Shown in pieces: positions 8,706-17,300 of a DNA stretch of 64,000 nucleotides (positions are counted from its first letter, which is position 1; the number at the start of each line of letters is the position of its first letter). Under the pieces are notes generated by a model. The model was given only the letters and a program-made list of their open reading frames with translations, had not been told where the DNA came from and did no database searches. The translations under genes were made by a program, and so were the position numbers. Source of the DNA: Streptomyces zhihengii (lineage in GTDB: Bacteria; Actinomycetota; Actinomycetes; Streptomycetales; Streptomycetaceae); assembly GCF_016919245.1 (NCBI RefSeq), contig NZ_JAFEJA010000002.1, positions 2,358,501 to 2,422,500 on the forward strand, written 5' to 3'.

Positions 8706-8997
8706 CCCCCGCACAGCCCACGGACAGCCGTTCCCGGCGACCGGCCGGCCGCACCGCCTGCGGAAGCCGTGTCCGCCGAGCCGCCCTGTGATACCTGGGT
8801 GCCGGTGCGATACCCGGGTGCCGGGTTTCTGGCCGCGGTCCTGCACCGGCCCCGTCACCGGTCCCGGGCGACAACCGCAAGAACTGCAGAGGGAGGAGAG
8901 AGGCCCGGCTGCCGGCATTCGACTCGCTGGTCCTGCAGTGGGGGTTCCGCCCCGGCCTGTCCGGGTGGGACGGCTTTTTCTACCTGTGGAGGACTCC

Positions 8998-9171
8998 ATG
9001 ACCTTTGACCCGGCGATGCTCTTCGCTGTGCCGTTGATCCTCGCGCTCGGCGTGATCTGTCTGACCGTGGTGTGCGTCGTCGCGCTCCTGCGGGCACGTC
9101 GCACGGACACCGTCTCCGTGGTGCGCGCGCTGCCCGAACTCGCGGCCGTCTTCCTGCGCCGCCGCCGGTGA
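8998..9171 (+). CDS. Small single-span membrane protein
   Basis: A 57-residue protein from ATG 8998, with GGAGG seven bases upstream. Residues 7-30 form one hydrophobic helix (LFAVPLILALGVICLTVVCV). A basic segment follows (LLRARRTDTVS), and the tail ends FLRRRR. The strong ribosome site and the clean helix support a real gene. Function unknown. Confidence 0.6.
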   Translation: MTFDPAMLFAVPLILALGVICLTVVCVVALLRARRTDTVSVVRALPELAAVFLRRRR

Positions 9172-9608
9172 CGGGCACCAGGAGCACGAGACATATCCGC
9201 GCCGGGACCCGCCGCCGACGGCACCCGGCGCCCGGGTGTGTCAGCCTCGGGGGCCGAGCGGCAGGTGCCGTGCCTCGCGCCGGATCCGAACGGCGATCCG
9301 CTGCGCCACCCGCGCGCGGCGCAGGGCGGGACCGGTGAGGTGGCGGGGGAGGGGTGCGGGCTCGCCGCGCCCGGTTAACGGGCCGCCCGGCATCCACATG
9401 GACGACATCCCGACCGCTCCCCCTCCTGTGGCCGCGACTCCTGTTGAGGGTTGTTGTTGCAGGTCAGGCGACAACGACAACGCCAACAACGTTCCGGAGA
9501 AGGGGGTTGGAGAGGGGTTCCGTGTAGTAGCCATCGGCCAGGCCGGTGCAGTCGTCCACGACCCTGCCGACGTCCAACGGCATCACGCGGTGGGGAGGTG
9601 ACTGACCG
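9172..9608. other. Intergenic stretch with an AAC/GTT-rich inverted repeat
   Basis: No good coding frame. At about 9450-9479 GTTGTTGTTGC faces GCGACAACGACAAC, an imperfect inverted repeat of unusually low GC for this window. It precedes the small gene at 9609 and might be an attenuator or terminator; that is inference. Confidence 0.35.
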
Positions 9609-9704
9609 ATGATCCTACGACTCCTCGCCGCCCTTGGAGCGGACGCGCCGATGTACTACTGCGTCCCCTGCGGCTGGTGGTACCCGTCCACGCACAGCCA
9701 CTGA
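9609..9704 (+). CDS. 31-residue peptide with CxxC
   Basis: ATG 9609 follows a strong GGGGAGGTGA ribosome site. The peptide is MILRLLAALGADAPMYYCVP, then CGWWYPSTHSH and a stop. Two Cys, two His and three aromatic residues are packed at the C-terminus, so metal binding or a signalling role is conceivable. No family is recognised. Confidence 0.45.
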   Translation: MILRLLAALGADAPMYYCVPCGWWYPSTHSH

Positions 9705-9794
9705 CCGCACCCGCCCCGAGCCCCTGCCGCACCCCGCGGCAACGGCTCCGTCATTTCCCTCACACGGGCCATGCCGGCGCGGCACACTACCGCC

Positions 9795-9971
9795 ATGGCA
9801 CTGGAGTTGAGGTTCACCGGCGAGGACAAGGACATGACCTTCGACGAGCTGGAGGCGTTCGTACAGAAGGCCCGGGCCAACGAAGTCGACGGCAGCCGGC
9901 ACGTCTACGCCGAACTGTCGACGTCCGGCAAGGTCAAGGTCCTCATCGTGAACCTCGGCGACGACGACTGA
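9795..9971 (+). CDS. Small acidic hypothetical protein
   Basis: A 58-residue protein, MALELRFTGEDKDMTFDELE then AFVQKARANEVDGSRHVYAE, ending in NLGDDD. Composition suggests a compact alpha/beta fold, of the kind often seen in phage or plasmid gene sets. No ribosome site is visible before ATG 9795; a leaderless transcript or the in-frame ATG at 9771 is possible. The next gene starts 29 bases downstream on the same strand. Confidence 0.55.
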   Translation: MALELRFTGEDKDMTFDELEAFVQKARANEVDGSRHVYAELSTSGKVKVLIVNLGDDD

Positions 9972-10000
9972 CCACCAGGCATCCGAACCGAGGGCAGCCC

Positions 10001-10357
10001 ATGAGCAACCCGTACCAGCCGCAGCCCAGCCCGTACGTCAACACGCCGCTCCCGACCGGGCGGCCGCGCATGTTCAACACCACCGCAGCGAAGGTGATCT
10101 GGACCCTCGTCCCGATCGTCACCATCAGCGTCGGCGCAGCGGTCCCGTTCGTCGTGGCCGCGGTGAAGGGCGTCATCAAGCCCTGGCTGGCCGGCGTGTA
10201 CGTCGCCGCCGAGGTGCTCGTGCTCGGCATCAGCACGGCCTTCGCCGACCCGGACAGCGAGTCCCCGTTCGTCGGCTTCCTGATCATCATGCTGATCGTC
10301 GCTGCGGCAACACACACGTCGCTGCTCGACAACGACAAGGTGCGCATCGGGAAGTAG
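10001..10357 (+). CDS. Small multi-span membrane protein
   Basis: A 118-residue protein from ATG 10001 (GAGGGCAG ribosome site). A Pro-rich N-terminus (MSNPYQPQPSPYVNTPLPTG) is followed by about three hydrophobic helices (IWTLVPIVTISVGAAVPFVV, GVYVAAEVLVLGISTAF, FLIIMLIVAAA). It ends DNDKVRIGK. Together with the 9795 gene it forms a probable two-gene unit closed by the terminator at 10377. Function unknown. Confidence 0.65.
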   Translation: MSNPYQPQPSPYVNTPLPTGRPRMFNTTAAKVIWTLVPIVTISVGAAVPFVVAAVKGVIKPWLAGVYVAAEVLVLGISTAFADPDSESPFVGFLIIMLIVAAATHTSLLDNDKVRIGK

Positions 10358-10376
10358 CCACGGCGTCCGACAAATA

Positions 10377-10408
10377 AGAGGCCTCACCGCACGGGCGGTG
10401 GGGCCTCT
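10377..10408 (+). terminator. Strong hairpin terminator
   Basis: AGAGGCCTCACCGC pairs with GCGGTGGGGCCTCT (one G-T pair) around a 4-base loop ACGG, 19 bases after the stop at 10357. Confidence 0.85.
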
Positions 10409-10502
10409 CCGACGTTTGCGTCATGCTCCGTCGTTCGTGACCTCCGCCAGGTGTGAGTGTCGTAGTTTTCCCAACTCGTGAGGCTGCTATTCAAGGATGG
10501 CA

Positions 10503-11397
10503 CCACTGAGCGTTTTCCAACCTCACGCTGATGCGTGGTGAAGGACGACTACTGCCTTCACGACGTTGGTGATGCGGTTGGTGCTGCAGCGGAGTTTCCG
10601 CAGGAGCCGCCAGCCCTTGAGGGTGGCCATGGCCTGCTCGCCAAGGCAGCGGATCTTGGCGTGGGTGGTGTTGTGGCGGCGCTTCCACTGCTTGAGGCGG
10701 CGGCCCCGAAACGGGACCCGGACGTGCCCACCGGCTCCTTGGTACGCCTTGTCCGCCCAGCACTTGAGGCCCGCTGCGGCGAGGGCGTCGATGATCCCGT
10801 GCTGCCGGGCGGCGGTCAGGTCGTGGGTCGAGCCGGGCAGAGCCGGCGAGGCCCAGAGCAGCCGTCCGAGCGGATCGGTGAGGACCTGGACGTTCATGCC
10901 GTGGCGTTTGTGTTTCCCGGAGTAGTAGGGGGTGTCGGCGGCGATGCGGTCGATGGGCAGCAGGGTTCCGTCGAGGATGACGAACGCCTTGGTCCGGAGT
11001 GTCTTCATCGCCTCGGTCAAGGTCGGGGCGAGGGTGGCCAGAACCTCGATGGCTTCACGTATGTAGCGGTAGACGGTTGCGATCCCGATGCCGAACCCGG
11101 CTGCGAGCTGGGCGTAGGTGTCACCGCACCGAAGGTGGGCCAGGGCGAGCAGGGCCTGACGTGCCACGGGAAGCCGCCGCCACCGCGTCCCGATGTCCCG
11201 GCGCCTGGCCGTCAGTTGTCCGGTCAGGAACCGCAGGGTGCGGGTGGACAAGTCGATCGAGGACGGATAGACAAGCACGCGAAGCTCCTGGCGGACACGG
11301 GATTTCCTGGTCGAGAACCCGTCTACCGGGAGCTTCGTCGTTGCGCAGGACGGTCCAACTCGCCATCAGCGCCGCCAGCTGAGAAGAGGCTCACTGG
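10503..11397 (-). mobile_element. IS5-type insertion sequence
   Basis: It encloses one DDE transposase gene. The left end at 10505-10523 (ACTGAGCGTTTTCCAACCT) and the right end at 11377-11395 (reverse complement AGTGAGCCTCTTCTCAGCT) are imperfect inverted repeats, 13 of 19. A better partner (16 of 19) lies at 13646-13664. No target duplication could be assigned with confidence, so the ends are approximate. Confidence 0.65.
10523..11278 (-). CDS. IS5-type transposase (DDE_Tnp_4-like)
   Basis: A 251-residue transposase. The N-terminal helix-turn-helix is CGDTYAQLAAGFGIGIATVY. DDE-type residues lie in VILDGTLLPID, in WADKAYQGAG, and in a Glu within KIRCLGEQAMATLKGWRLL. Length is normal for this group and the frame is intact. 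The C-terminus (VVKAVVVLHHASA) reaches into the left terminal repeat. Confidence 0.9.
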   Translation of the reverse strand: MLVYPSSIDLSTRTLRFLTGQLTARRRDIGTRWRRLPVARQALLALAHLRCGDTYAQLAAGFGIGIATVYRYIREAIEVLATLAPTLTEAMKTLRTKAFVILDGTLLPIDRIAADTPYYSGKHKRHGMNVQVLTDPLGRLLWASPALPGSTHDLTAARQHGIIDALAAAGLKCWADKAYQGAGGHVRVPFRGRRLKQWKRRHNTTHAKIRCLGEQAMATLKGWRLLRKLRCSTNRITNVVKAVVVLHHASA

Positions 11398-11429
11398 CAG
11401 GGGCGTCTTGTGGCGGAAGCAGCTCTCTA

Positions 11430-12660
11430 GTGCCGGATCAGGCAACGTTTGCCTTGTTGACGACGGCGTGTAGGCGCCGGTCGTCGGCGTGGCGGTTTCG
11501 CCAGATGATGTAGCGGCGGATCATGCTGCCCTGCTCCTTGTGGTCGGCATGATCGGTGCCGTCGAGGGTGAAGTAGCGCAGGGCCGTGAACTGGGCTTCG
11601 ATCCGGTTCAGCCAGGAGGAGTTCGTCGGCGTGTAGGCCATCTCGACGTTGTTCGCCGCCGCCCAGGTGCCGACCCGTTGGCATCTTTTCGTGGTCAGGT
11701 GCGGGGAGAAGTTGTCGCAGACGATCGCGATCCGCACCGTAGGCGGGTAAAGCGTGCGCAGGTAGCGGCAGAACTCCAGGAACTGGGTGCGCCGTTTGAT
11801 GGGCTTGATGTGGCCGTAGAGCTTGTCCTTGGCCAGGTCCAGGGCGGCGAACAGGTGTCGCACTCCGCCGTAGCGGTTGTAGGTCGCCCGGCGCCGTCGG
11901 CGGGGTTCGCGGTCCGGGTCCTTGTGCTTGCCACCGCGTTCGGCCCACTGCCGTCCAGGGTGTGGCATCAGGTTGAGGGGGCCGAACTCGTCCATGCAGA
12001 AGACGACTTCGGGCTCGCGGTCCTCGGGTATGACCTCGCCGTCGGCGATCGCGTAGAGGTGCTCGACCCGGGCCTTCTTGGCCGCGTAGTTCGGATCGCG
12101 GGAGGTCTTCCAGGTCTTCAGGCGTTGAAAGGAGACGCCTTCCTCGCGGAGCAGGATGCGCAGTCCCTCGTGGCTGATGTCGTCGACCACCCCCTCGGCG
12201 ACCAGGAAGTCCGCCAGCTTGGTCAGGCTCCAGGTCGAGAACGGCAGGTCGTGCTCGGTCGGCTTGGACTTGGCGATCTTCTTGATCTCGCGCCGCTCGG
12301 GCAGAGTGAAGGTCTTCGGCCGGCCGCCCTTGTACTTCGGATACAGCGAGTCGAAGCCGTCAGTGTTGAAGTTGTGGATCACGTCCCGGACCCGGTCATC
12401 GCTGGTGAACGACACCTCGGCGATCTTCGCCACCGGCATGCCCTGCGCGGACAGCAGCACCATCTGGGCCCTCCGCCAGGTCACCACCGACCCCGTGCCC
12501 CTGCGGATGATCCTCAGCAGCCGTCTGCCCTCGTCATCGTCGATCTCGCGTACCCGTACTCGCTCTGCCACTCGGACAGAGTGACGGCCACGCGCCGCCC
12601 AGCACAGCACCAGGACGGCGCGTCACATCACAACAGGGCAAACGTTGCCTGCTACGGCAC
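11430..12660 (-). mobile_element. IS630-family insertion sequence in a stop codon
   Basis: The ends at 11430-11453 and 12637-12660 share near-identical inverted repeats (GTGCCG, three variable bases, CAGGCAACGTTTGCC). They are flanked by TA at 11428-11429 and 12661-12662, the standard IS630 TA duplication. The right TA is part of the TAG stop of the metallo-beta-lactamase-fold gene. The first base of the element supplies the G, so the stop is preserved. Confidence 0.9.
11438..12610 (-). CDS. IS630-family transposase
   Basis: A 390-residue intact transposase. The N-terminal helix-turn-helix lies in VSFTSDDRVRDVIHNFNTDG and GFDSLYPKYKGGRP. The DDE_3 core has VVFCMDEFGPL, IAIVCDNFSPHLT and TPTNSSWLNRIEAQF, giving Asp, Asp and Glu. 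The true start may be one of several GTG codons after residue 12. The 3' end runs into the left inverted repeat, usual for compact IS630 elements. Confidence 0.92.
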   Translation of the reverse strand: MLCWAARGRHSVRVAERVRVREIDDDEGRRLLRIIRRGTGSVVTWRRAQMVLLSAQGMPVAKIAEVSFTSDDRVRDVIHNFNTDGFDSLYPKYKGGRPKTFTLPERREIKKIAKSKPTEHDLPFSTWSLTKLADFLVAEGVVDDISHEGLRILLREEGVSFQRLKTWKTSRDPNYAAKKARVEHLYAIADGEVIPEDREPEVVFCMDEFGPLNLMPHPGRQWAERGGKHKDPDREPRRRRRATYNRYGGVRHLFAALDLAKDKLYGHIKPIKRRTQFLEFCRYLRTLYPPTVRIAIVCDNFSPHLTTKRCQRVGTWAAANNVEMAYTPTNSSWLNRIEAQFTALRYFTLDGTDHADHKEQGSMIRRYIIWRNRHADDRRLHAVVNKANVA

Positions 12661-13484
12661 TAGTCAGGCGTCCCCTCGCGCTCGCTTCCTCGGGCGAGGC
12701 TTCGGGTCTGCCCTTCGTGAATGGCGCTTGCCCACTCCCAGCCGGGCTTGGGTGATACGACCCGTGGGTCGCTGGAGACCCGGGCGTCACGCAGGTCCTC
12801 CACGTACGCCCGATCCAGTTTGATCCTCGCGCGTACCTCATCGCCCTTGGCGACGGACCCGTGTCCGGGGATGAGGACATCGACGTCGCCCGCTACGCCC
12901 TCGAGCAGTCCCAGCCCGACGAGGTAGTCCTTAATCGGGTTATCCGCGTCGTCGAGCATGGGAACGAAGACATCGGAGAGCATGTCGCCGGCGATGAGAA
13001 CCCGGCGCTCTTCGATCAGCAATGCCGCATGGCCCTGGGCATGCGCCGTGTGTTCGATGATCCGCACCGTGGGGCCGTTCCAGGGGAGTTGCGTGGTTTC
13101 AGCGGGCAGGCCAGTGATGAGGCCGTACCGGTCCAGCGATGTGTCCTCGGCGATTTCCGGCGGCAGCCCTTCGGTGACGCCGACCTTCCAGTCTGCGTTC
13201 GACAACACCTCCCGCATGAAGGCCGCGCAGCGGGCTGTGCCGTAGCGAGGCGCATCGCCGAGTTCGGCGTGCCAGAGCACGTGATCCCAATCAGGATGCG
13301 TCGAGAAACCCGCCGCCACGGGCTGGCCCAGCTCACGAAGGTCGTTCGCCAGGCAGGTCATTTCGGCGCCGGTGATCCCGGCGTCCACGAGCAGCACGCC
13401 GTCCCTGCCCTGCACGACAACGGTGTTGTTCTCGAGCAACTCACTCCGGTGGATCAGCACACCCTCGGCGACTTGCTTCAGCAT
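12660..13484 (-). CDS. Metallo-beta-lactamase-fold hydrolase
   Basis: A 274-residue protein starting at ATG 13484 after GGGAGGGACCC. Fold signatures in order: VDAGITGAEM, STHPDWDHVLW (an HxDxDH form of the usual HxHxDH), HAQGHAALLI, IAGDMLSDVF and IPGHGSVAKGDE. The second zinc-site His is replaced by Asp, as in some hydrolase branches. The substrate is unknown; relatives include quinone-degrading and lactonase-type enzymes. The stop codon is shared with the IS630 insertion, and a terminal-repeat-like sequence lies beyond the start at 13646. Confidence 0.85.
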   Translation of the reverse strand: MLKQVAEGVLIHRSELLENNTVVVQGRDGVLLVDAGITGAEMTCLANDLRELGQPVAAGFSTHPDWDHVLWHAELGDAPRYGTARCAAFMREVLSNADWKVGVTEGLPPEIAEDTSLDRYGLITGLPAETTQLPWNGPTVRIIEHTAHAQGHAALLIEERRVLIAGDMLSDVFVPMLDDADNPIKDYLVGLGLLEGVAGDVDVLIPGHGSVAKGDEVRARIKLDRAYVEDLRDARVSSDPRVVSPKPGWEWASAIHEGQTRSLARGSEREGTPD

Positions 13485-13645
13485 GGGTCCCTCCCCGTTT
13501 GACATCCGTACCCTGCCAGAGGGTCTGGCCCACATCAACACAACCGGACGGGGGTATGTGATGGCGACTCCCTACGGCGAGACCGTCCACGGAGGCTTCT
13601 TCAGGGTTGAGCCCACGCCAGCTGAGGCCCCTGAGATGGCACTTC

Positions 13646-13664
13646 AGGTTGGAAGAGGCTCACT
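13646..13664 (-). repeat. Isolated IS5-type terminal repeat copy
   Basis: The reverse complement AGTGAGCCTCTTCCAACCT matches the left end of the IS5-type element (10505-10523) at 16 of 19 positions, better than that element's own right end. It may be a leftover end of a second copy. Confidence 0.5.
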
Positions 13665-13762
13665 ATGCCCCGCACGTGAAGCCGCTGCCTGGCGCCAAGA
13701 GGGTGGAGGGTTTCCCTAAACTTGGTGAGCGGAGTAAGGCGGTTTGGGGATTCGATGGAACG

Positions 13763-14086
13763 ATGAATAGCGATGAGGTAGAAGAGCCCGGGCTTCTGGT
13801 GCTGATGCAGACAGGTAACGCCTCCATCGGCATCGGCGCCGGAGTCACCGGCGTCAGCTGCGGCGCCTGGCTCGTGCTGCACGGCCTCGCCGCCGTCACC
13901 CTCACCTCCGTCCTCATGGTCACCTTGCCCCTGGCCGCCCTCGCCCCCGCGATCGGTAGCGCCGTCCAGCACGCCTGCACTGCCGCAGCCCCGCACACGC
14001 ACCACTACAACGCCCCGGTCACCCACCACTCGACCCACACCGAGCAGATCGTCCGCGGCCTGTTCGGCCGCATCAGCAACCGCTGA
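13763..14086 (+). CDS. Plasmid-type small membrane protein
   Basis: A 107-residue protein beginning MNSDEVEEPGLLVLM. Two hydrophobic stretches (IGIGAGVTGVSCGAWLVLHG and AAVTLTSVLMVTLPLAALAP) are followed by a His-rich tail (HTHHYNAPVTHHSTHTEQIV) ending GLFGRISNR. The pattern resembles small spread/transfer proteins of Streptomyces integrative plasmids; this is inference. The ribosome site before ATG 13763 is weak, so the start is uncertain. Confidence 0.55.
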   Translation: MNSDEVEEPGLLVLMQTGNASIGIGAGVTGVSCGAWLVLHGLAAVTLTSVLMVTLPLAALAPAIGSAVQHACTAAAPHTHHYNAPVTHHSTHTEQIVRGLFGRISNR

Positions 14087-14395
14087 CCCAGCGCCCCGCC
14101 CTTGCTCCGCAGCACGAGACGCAGCCCGGCCACAACCGGCACCCCGTCCTTCCTGAACCAGCGGCCCGCCGGCACGACCTCGCTGGCGGGCACAGCCCTG
14201 CCCACCCGGATCGGAGAAAACCCGTGCTCGTGCCCAGACCCCGCCGCCGTATTGGCCACCCCCGCTCACAGCGCCCGGCCCGATTGCCTCGTGCCTGGAG
14301 CTGGCGCCGTTCGTAGACGCGGGCTCCGGTCTGGCTGAGCGCATCGTTGCGGCTGGTGAAGTCGTTGGACGTCGTGTCGGCGGGCTGGGCTCACC
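14087..14395. other. Intergenic, possible decayed coding
   Basis: On the minus strand near 14260-14390 one frame keeps coding bias (TSNDFTSRNDALSQTGARVY), without start or stop. It looks like a scrap of an unrecognised gene. Confidence 0.3.
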
Positions 14396-17300
14396 TCATG
14401 TGATGCGGGAGAAGTATGTTTGGTTGTTCCAGGCACTTCGGGTGTCGGGGTGATCAGGACCCAGCACCTGGGCGCGGTCCTCGAACAGGCGCTTGAACAG
14501 CTGTGCGGCTCGTCTGCGGTTGCCGGCTTCGCCAAGGTTGTAGGCGTGGTCGTGCCGAGCCCTGAGGGTGTCCGGGTGATCGGGACCCAGTACACGGGTA
14601 CAGTCCTCGACGAGATGCTTGAGCAGCTGTGCGGCTCGTCTGCGGTTGCCGGCTTCGCCGAGGTAGTAGGCGTGGTTGTGCCGAGCCCCGAGGGTGTCGG
14701 GGTGATCGGGACCCAGTAGACGGATCCGGTCCTTGGCCAAACGCTCGAAGAGTGACGCGGCTTCCTTCCGCCGGCCGGCTTCGCCGATGTTGTGGGCGTG
14801 GTTGTGTCGAGTCCTGAGGGTCTCGGGGTCGTCCGCGCCGATCACTCGGGTGCGTTCCTCGACAAGGCGACCGAACAGGCGGGCGGACTCTTCACGGCTG
14901 CCGGCCTGCCCGAGGTAGTAGGCGTGGGCGTGCCGAACCCCGAGGGTGTCAGGGTGAGCTGGACCCAGCAGACGGATGCGATCCTCGATCAAACGCCCGA
15001 AGAGCGATGCGGCTTCCTTCCGTCGGCCGGCTTCGCCGATGTTGTGGGCGTGGTTGTGTCGGGTGCTCAGGGTCTCGGGGTCGTCTGCGCCGATCACTCG
15101 GGTGCGGTCTTCGATCAGGCGTTCTTGTAGCTCTATCGCTGTCAGCCGCTGACCCGCCTCCCCAAGGTTGTAGGCGTGGTCGTGCCGAGCGTCGAGGGTG
15201 TTGCGGTGATCGGGGCCCAGTAAACGAGTACGGTCCTCGACGAGATGCTCAAGCAGCTGTGCGGCTCGTCTGCGGTTGCCGGCCTCGCCGAGGTTGCAGG
15301 CGTGGCTGTGCCGAGCGTCGAGGGTGTCGGGGTGGTCGGGGCCCAGTATGCGGGAGTGGTCCTCGGCGAGTTGACCGAACAGGCTGGCGGCCTCTTGGCG
15401 GTTGCCGGCCTGCCCAAGACAGTAGGCATGCTTGTGCCGAGCCCCAAGGGTGTCGGGGTGCTCAGGGCCCAGTACACGGATGCGGTCCTCGATCAAACGC
15501 TGGAAGAGTGATGCGGCCTCGTTCCATCGGCCGGCTTCGCCGATGTTGTGGGCGTGGTTGTGTCGGGTCCTCAAGGTCTCGGAGTCGTCCGCGCCGACTA
15601 CTCGGGTGCGGTCCTCGATCAGGCGTTCCTGTAGCCCTGCCGCCTTCAGCCGCTGACCGGCTTCGCCGAGGTCGTGGGCATGTTGATGGCGCGTATAGAA
15701 CGTGTCAGGGTGATCGGGGCCCAGTACACGGATGTAGTCCTCGACGAGGCGACCTAACAGCTGTGCCGACTCTTCACGACCGCCGGACTCCCCGAGACAG
15801 TAGGCATGGTTGTACCGAGCCCCAAGGGTGTCGGGGTGCTCAGGGCCCTGCACGCGGACGCGGTCCTCGGCCAGGCGCTGGAAGAGTGATGCGGCTTCCT
15901 TCCGTCGGCCGGCTTCGCCGATGTTGTGGGCGTGGTTGTGTCGGGTGCTCAGGGTCTCGGGGTCGTCTGCGCCGATCACTCGGGTGCGGTCCTCGACGAG
16001 GCGTTCTTGTAGCTCTATCGCTGTCAGCCGCTGACCCGCCTCCCCAAGGTTTTCGGCGTGCTTGTGCCGAACCCACAGGGTTTTCGGGTGGTCGGGGCCC
16101 AGTGCACGGGAGTGGTCCTCGGCGAGTTGACCGAACAGGCTGGCGGCCTCTTGGCGGTTGCCGGCCTGCCCGAGACAGCTGGCGTGGCTGTGCCGAGCGT
16201 CGAGGGTGTCGGGGTGCTCAGGGCCCTGCACGCGGATGCGGTCCTCGATCAGGCGCTGGAAGAGTGATGCGGCCTCGTTCCATCGGCCGGTTTCGCCGAT
16301 GTTGTGGGCGTGGTTGTGTCGGGTCCTCAGGGTCTCGGGGTCGTCCGCGCCGATCACTCGGGTGCGGTCCTCGATTAGGCCTTCCTGCAGCTCTGCCCCC
16401 TTCAGCCGCTGACCCGCCTCCCCAAGGTAGAAGGCGTGGCTTTGCCGAACCCACAGGGTTTTTGGGTGGTCGGGGCCCAGTGCACGGGAGTAGTCCTCGG
16501 CGAGGTGACCGAACAGGCTGGCGGCCTGCTGGCGGTTGCCGGCCTGCCCGAGACAGTAGGCATGCTTGTGCCGAGCGTCGAGGGTGTCGGGGTGCTCAGG
16601 GTCCTGCACGCGGATGCGGTCCTCGATCAGGCGCTGGAAGAGTGATGCGGCCTCGTTCCATCGGCCGGTTTCGCCGATGTTGTGGGCGTGGTTGTGTCGG
16701 GTCCTCAAGGTCTCGGGGTCGTCCGCGCCGATCACTCGGGTGCGGTCCTCGACGAGGCGTTCTTGTAGCTCTATCGCCTTCAGCCGCTGACCGGCTTCGC
16801 CGAGGTCGTGGGCATGTTGATGGCGCGTGGACAACGTGTCGGGGTGATCGGGGCCCAGCGCGCGGATGCGGTCCTCGATGAGGCGACCGAACAGACGGGC
16901 CGACTCTTCACGACTGCCGGACTCCCCGAGACAGTAGGCATGCTTGTGCCGAGCCTCCAAGGTGTCGGGGTGATCAGGACCCAGCACACGGATGCGGTCC
17001 ACCACGACCTGCTTCAGGAGAGACTCCTCGGACGCTTCGCCGTCGGCAGCTACGTCGGACTGCCGACTGTTGCCGTCCGTGCCGGAGGACGGCACCTCCA
17101 GCGAAGAGGGCGCGTCGCCATGCAGTGGTGGAGCGGAGGGTGCGGTGGCGCGGTTGCGCGCCAAGGCGATGAGCCCTCCGCTATTGCGATTGCGCTGTTG
17201 CGGCAGGGGCCGGGACTTTGCCGCGAGCGAGCGGTGGAGGTGCCGGTAGAGGGTGCTCATGTCGATCGGGTCCGGTGCTCCCGGGATTCCGTCGGCGAGC

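Noticed and set aside
9400-9601. A 67-codon frame beginning MDDIPTAPPPVAA
   Set aside because: Poor third-position GC, no ribosome site and an overlapping inverted repeat argue against coding.
12489-12610. First 12 or more residues of the IS630 transposase frame as coding
   Set aside because: Several in-frame GTG codons follow and the N-terminal residues lie close to the terminal repeat, so the exact start was left open rather than fixed.
14992-16881. Long plus-strand frame of Gly/Arg/Cys repeats
   Set aside because: It is the antisense of the TPR array, so its periodicity is inherited from the real gene.
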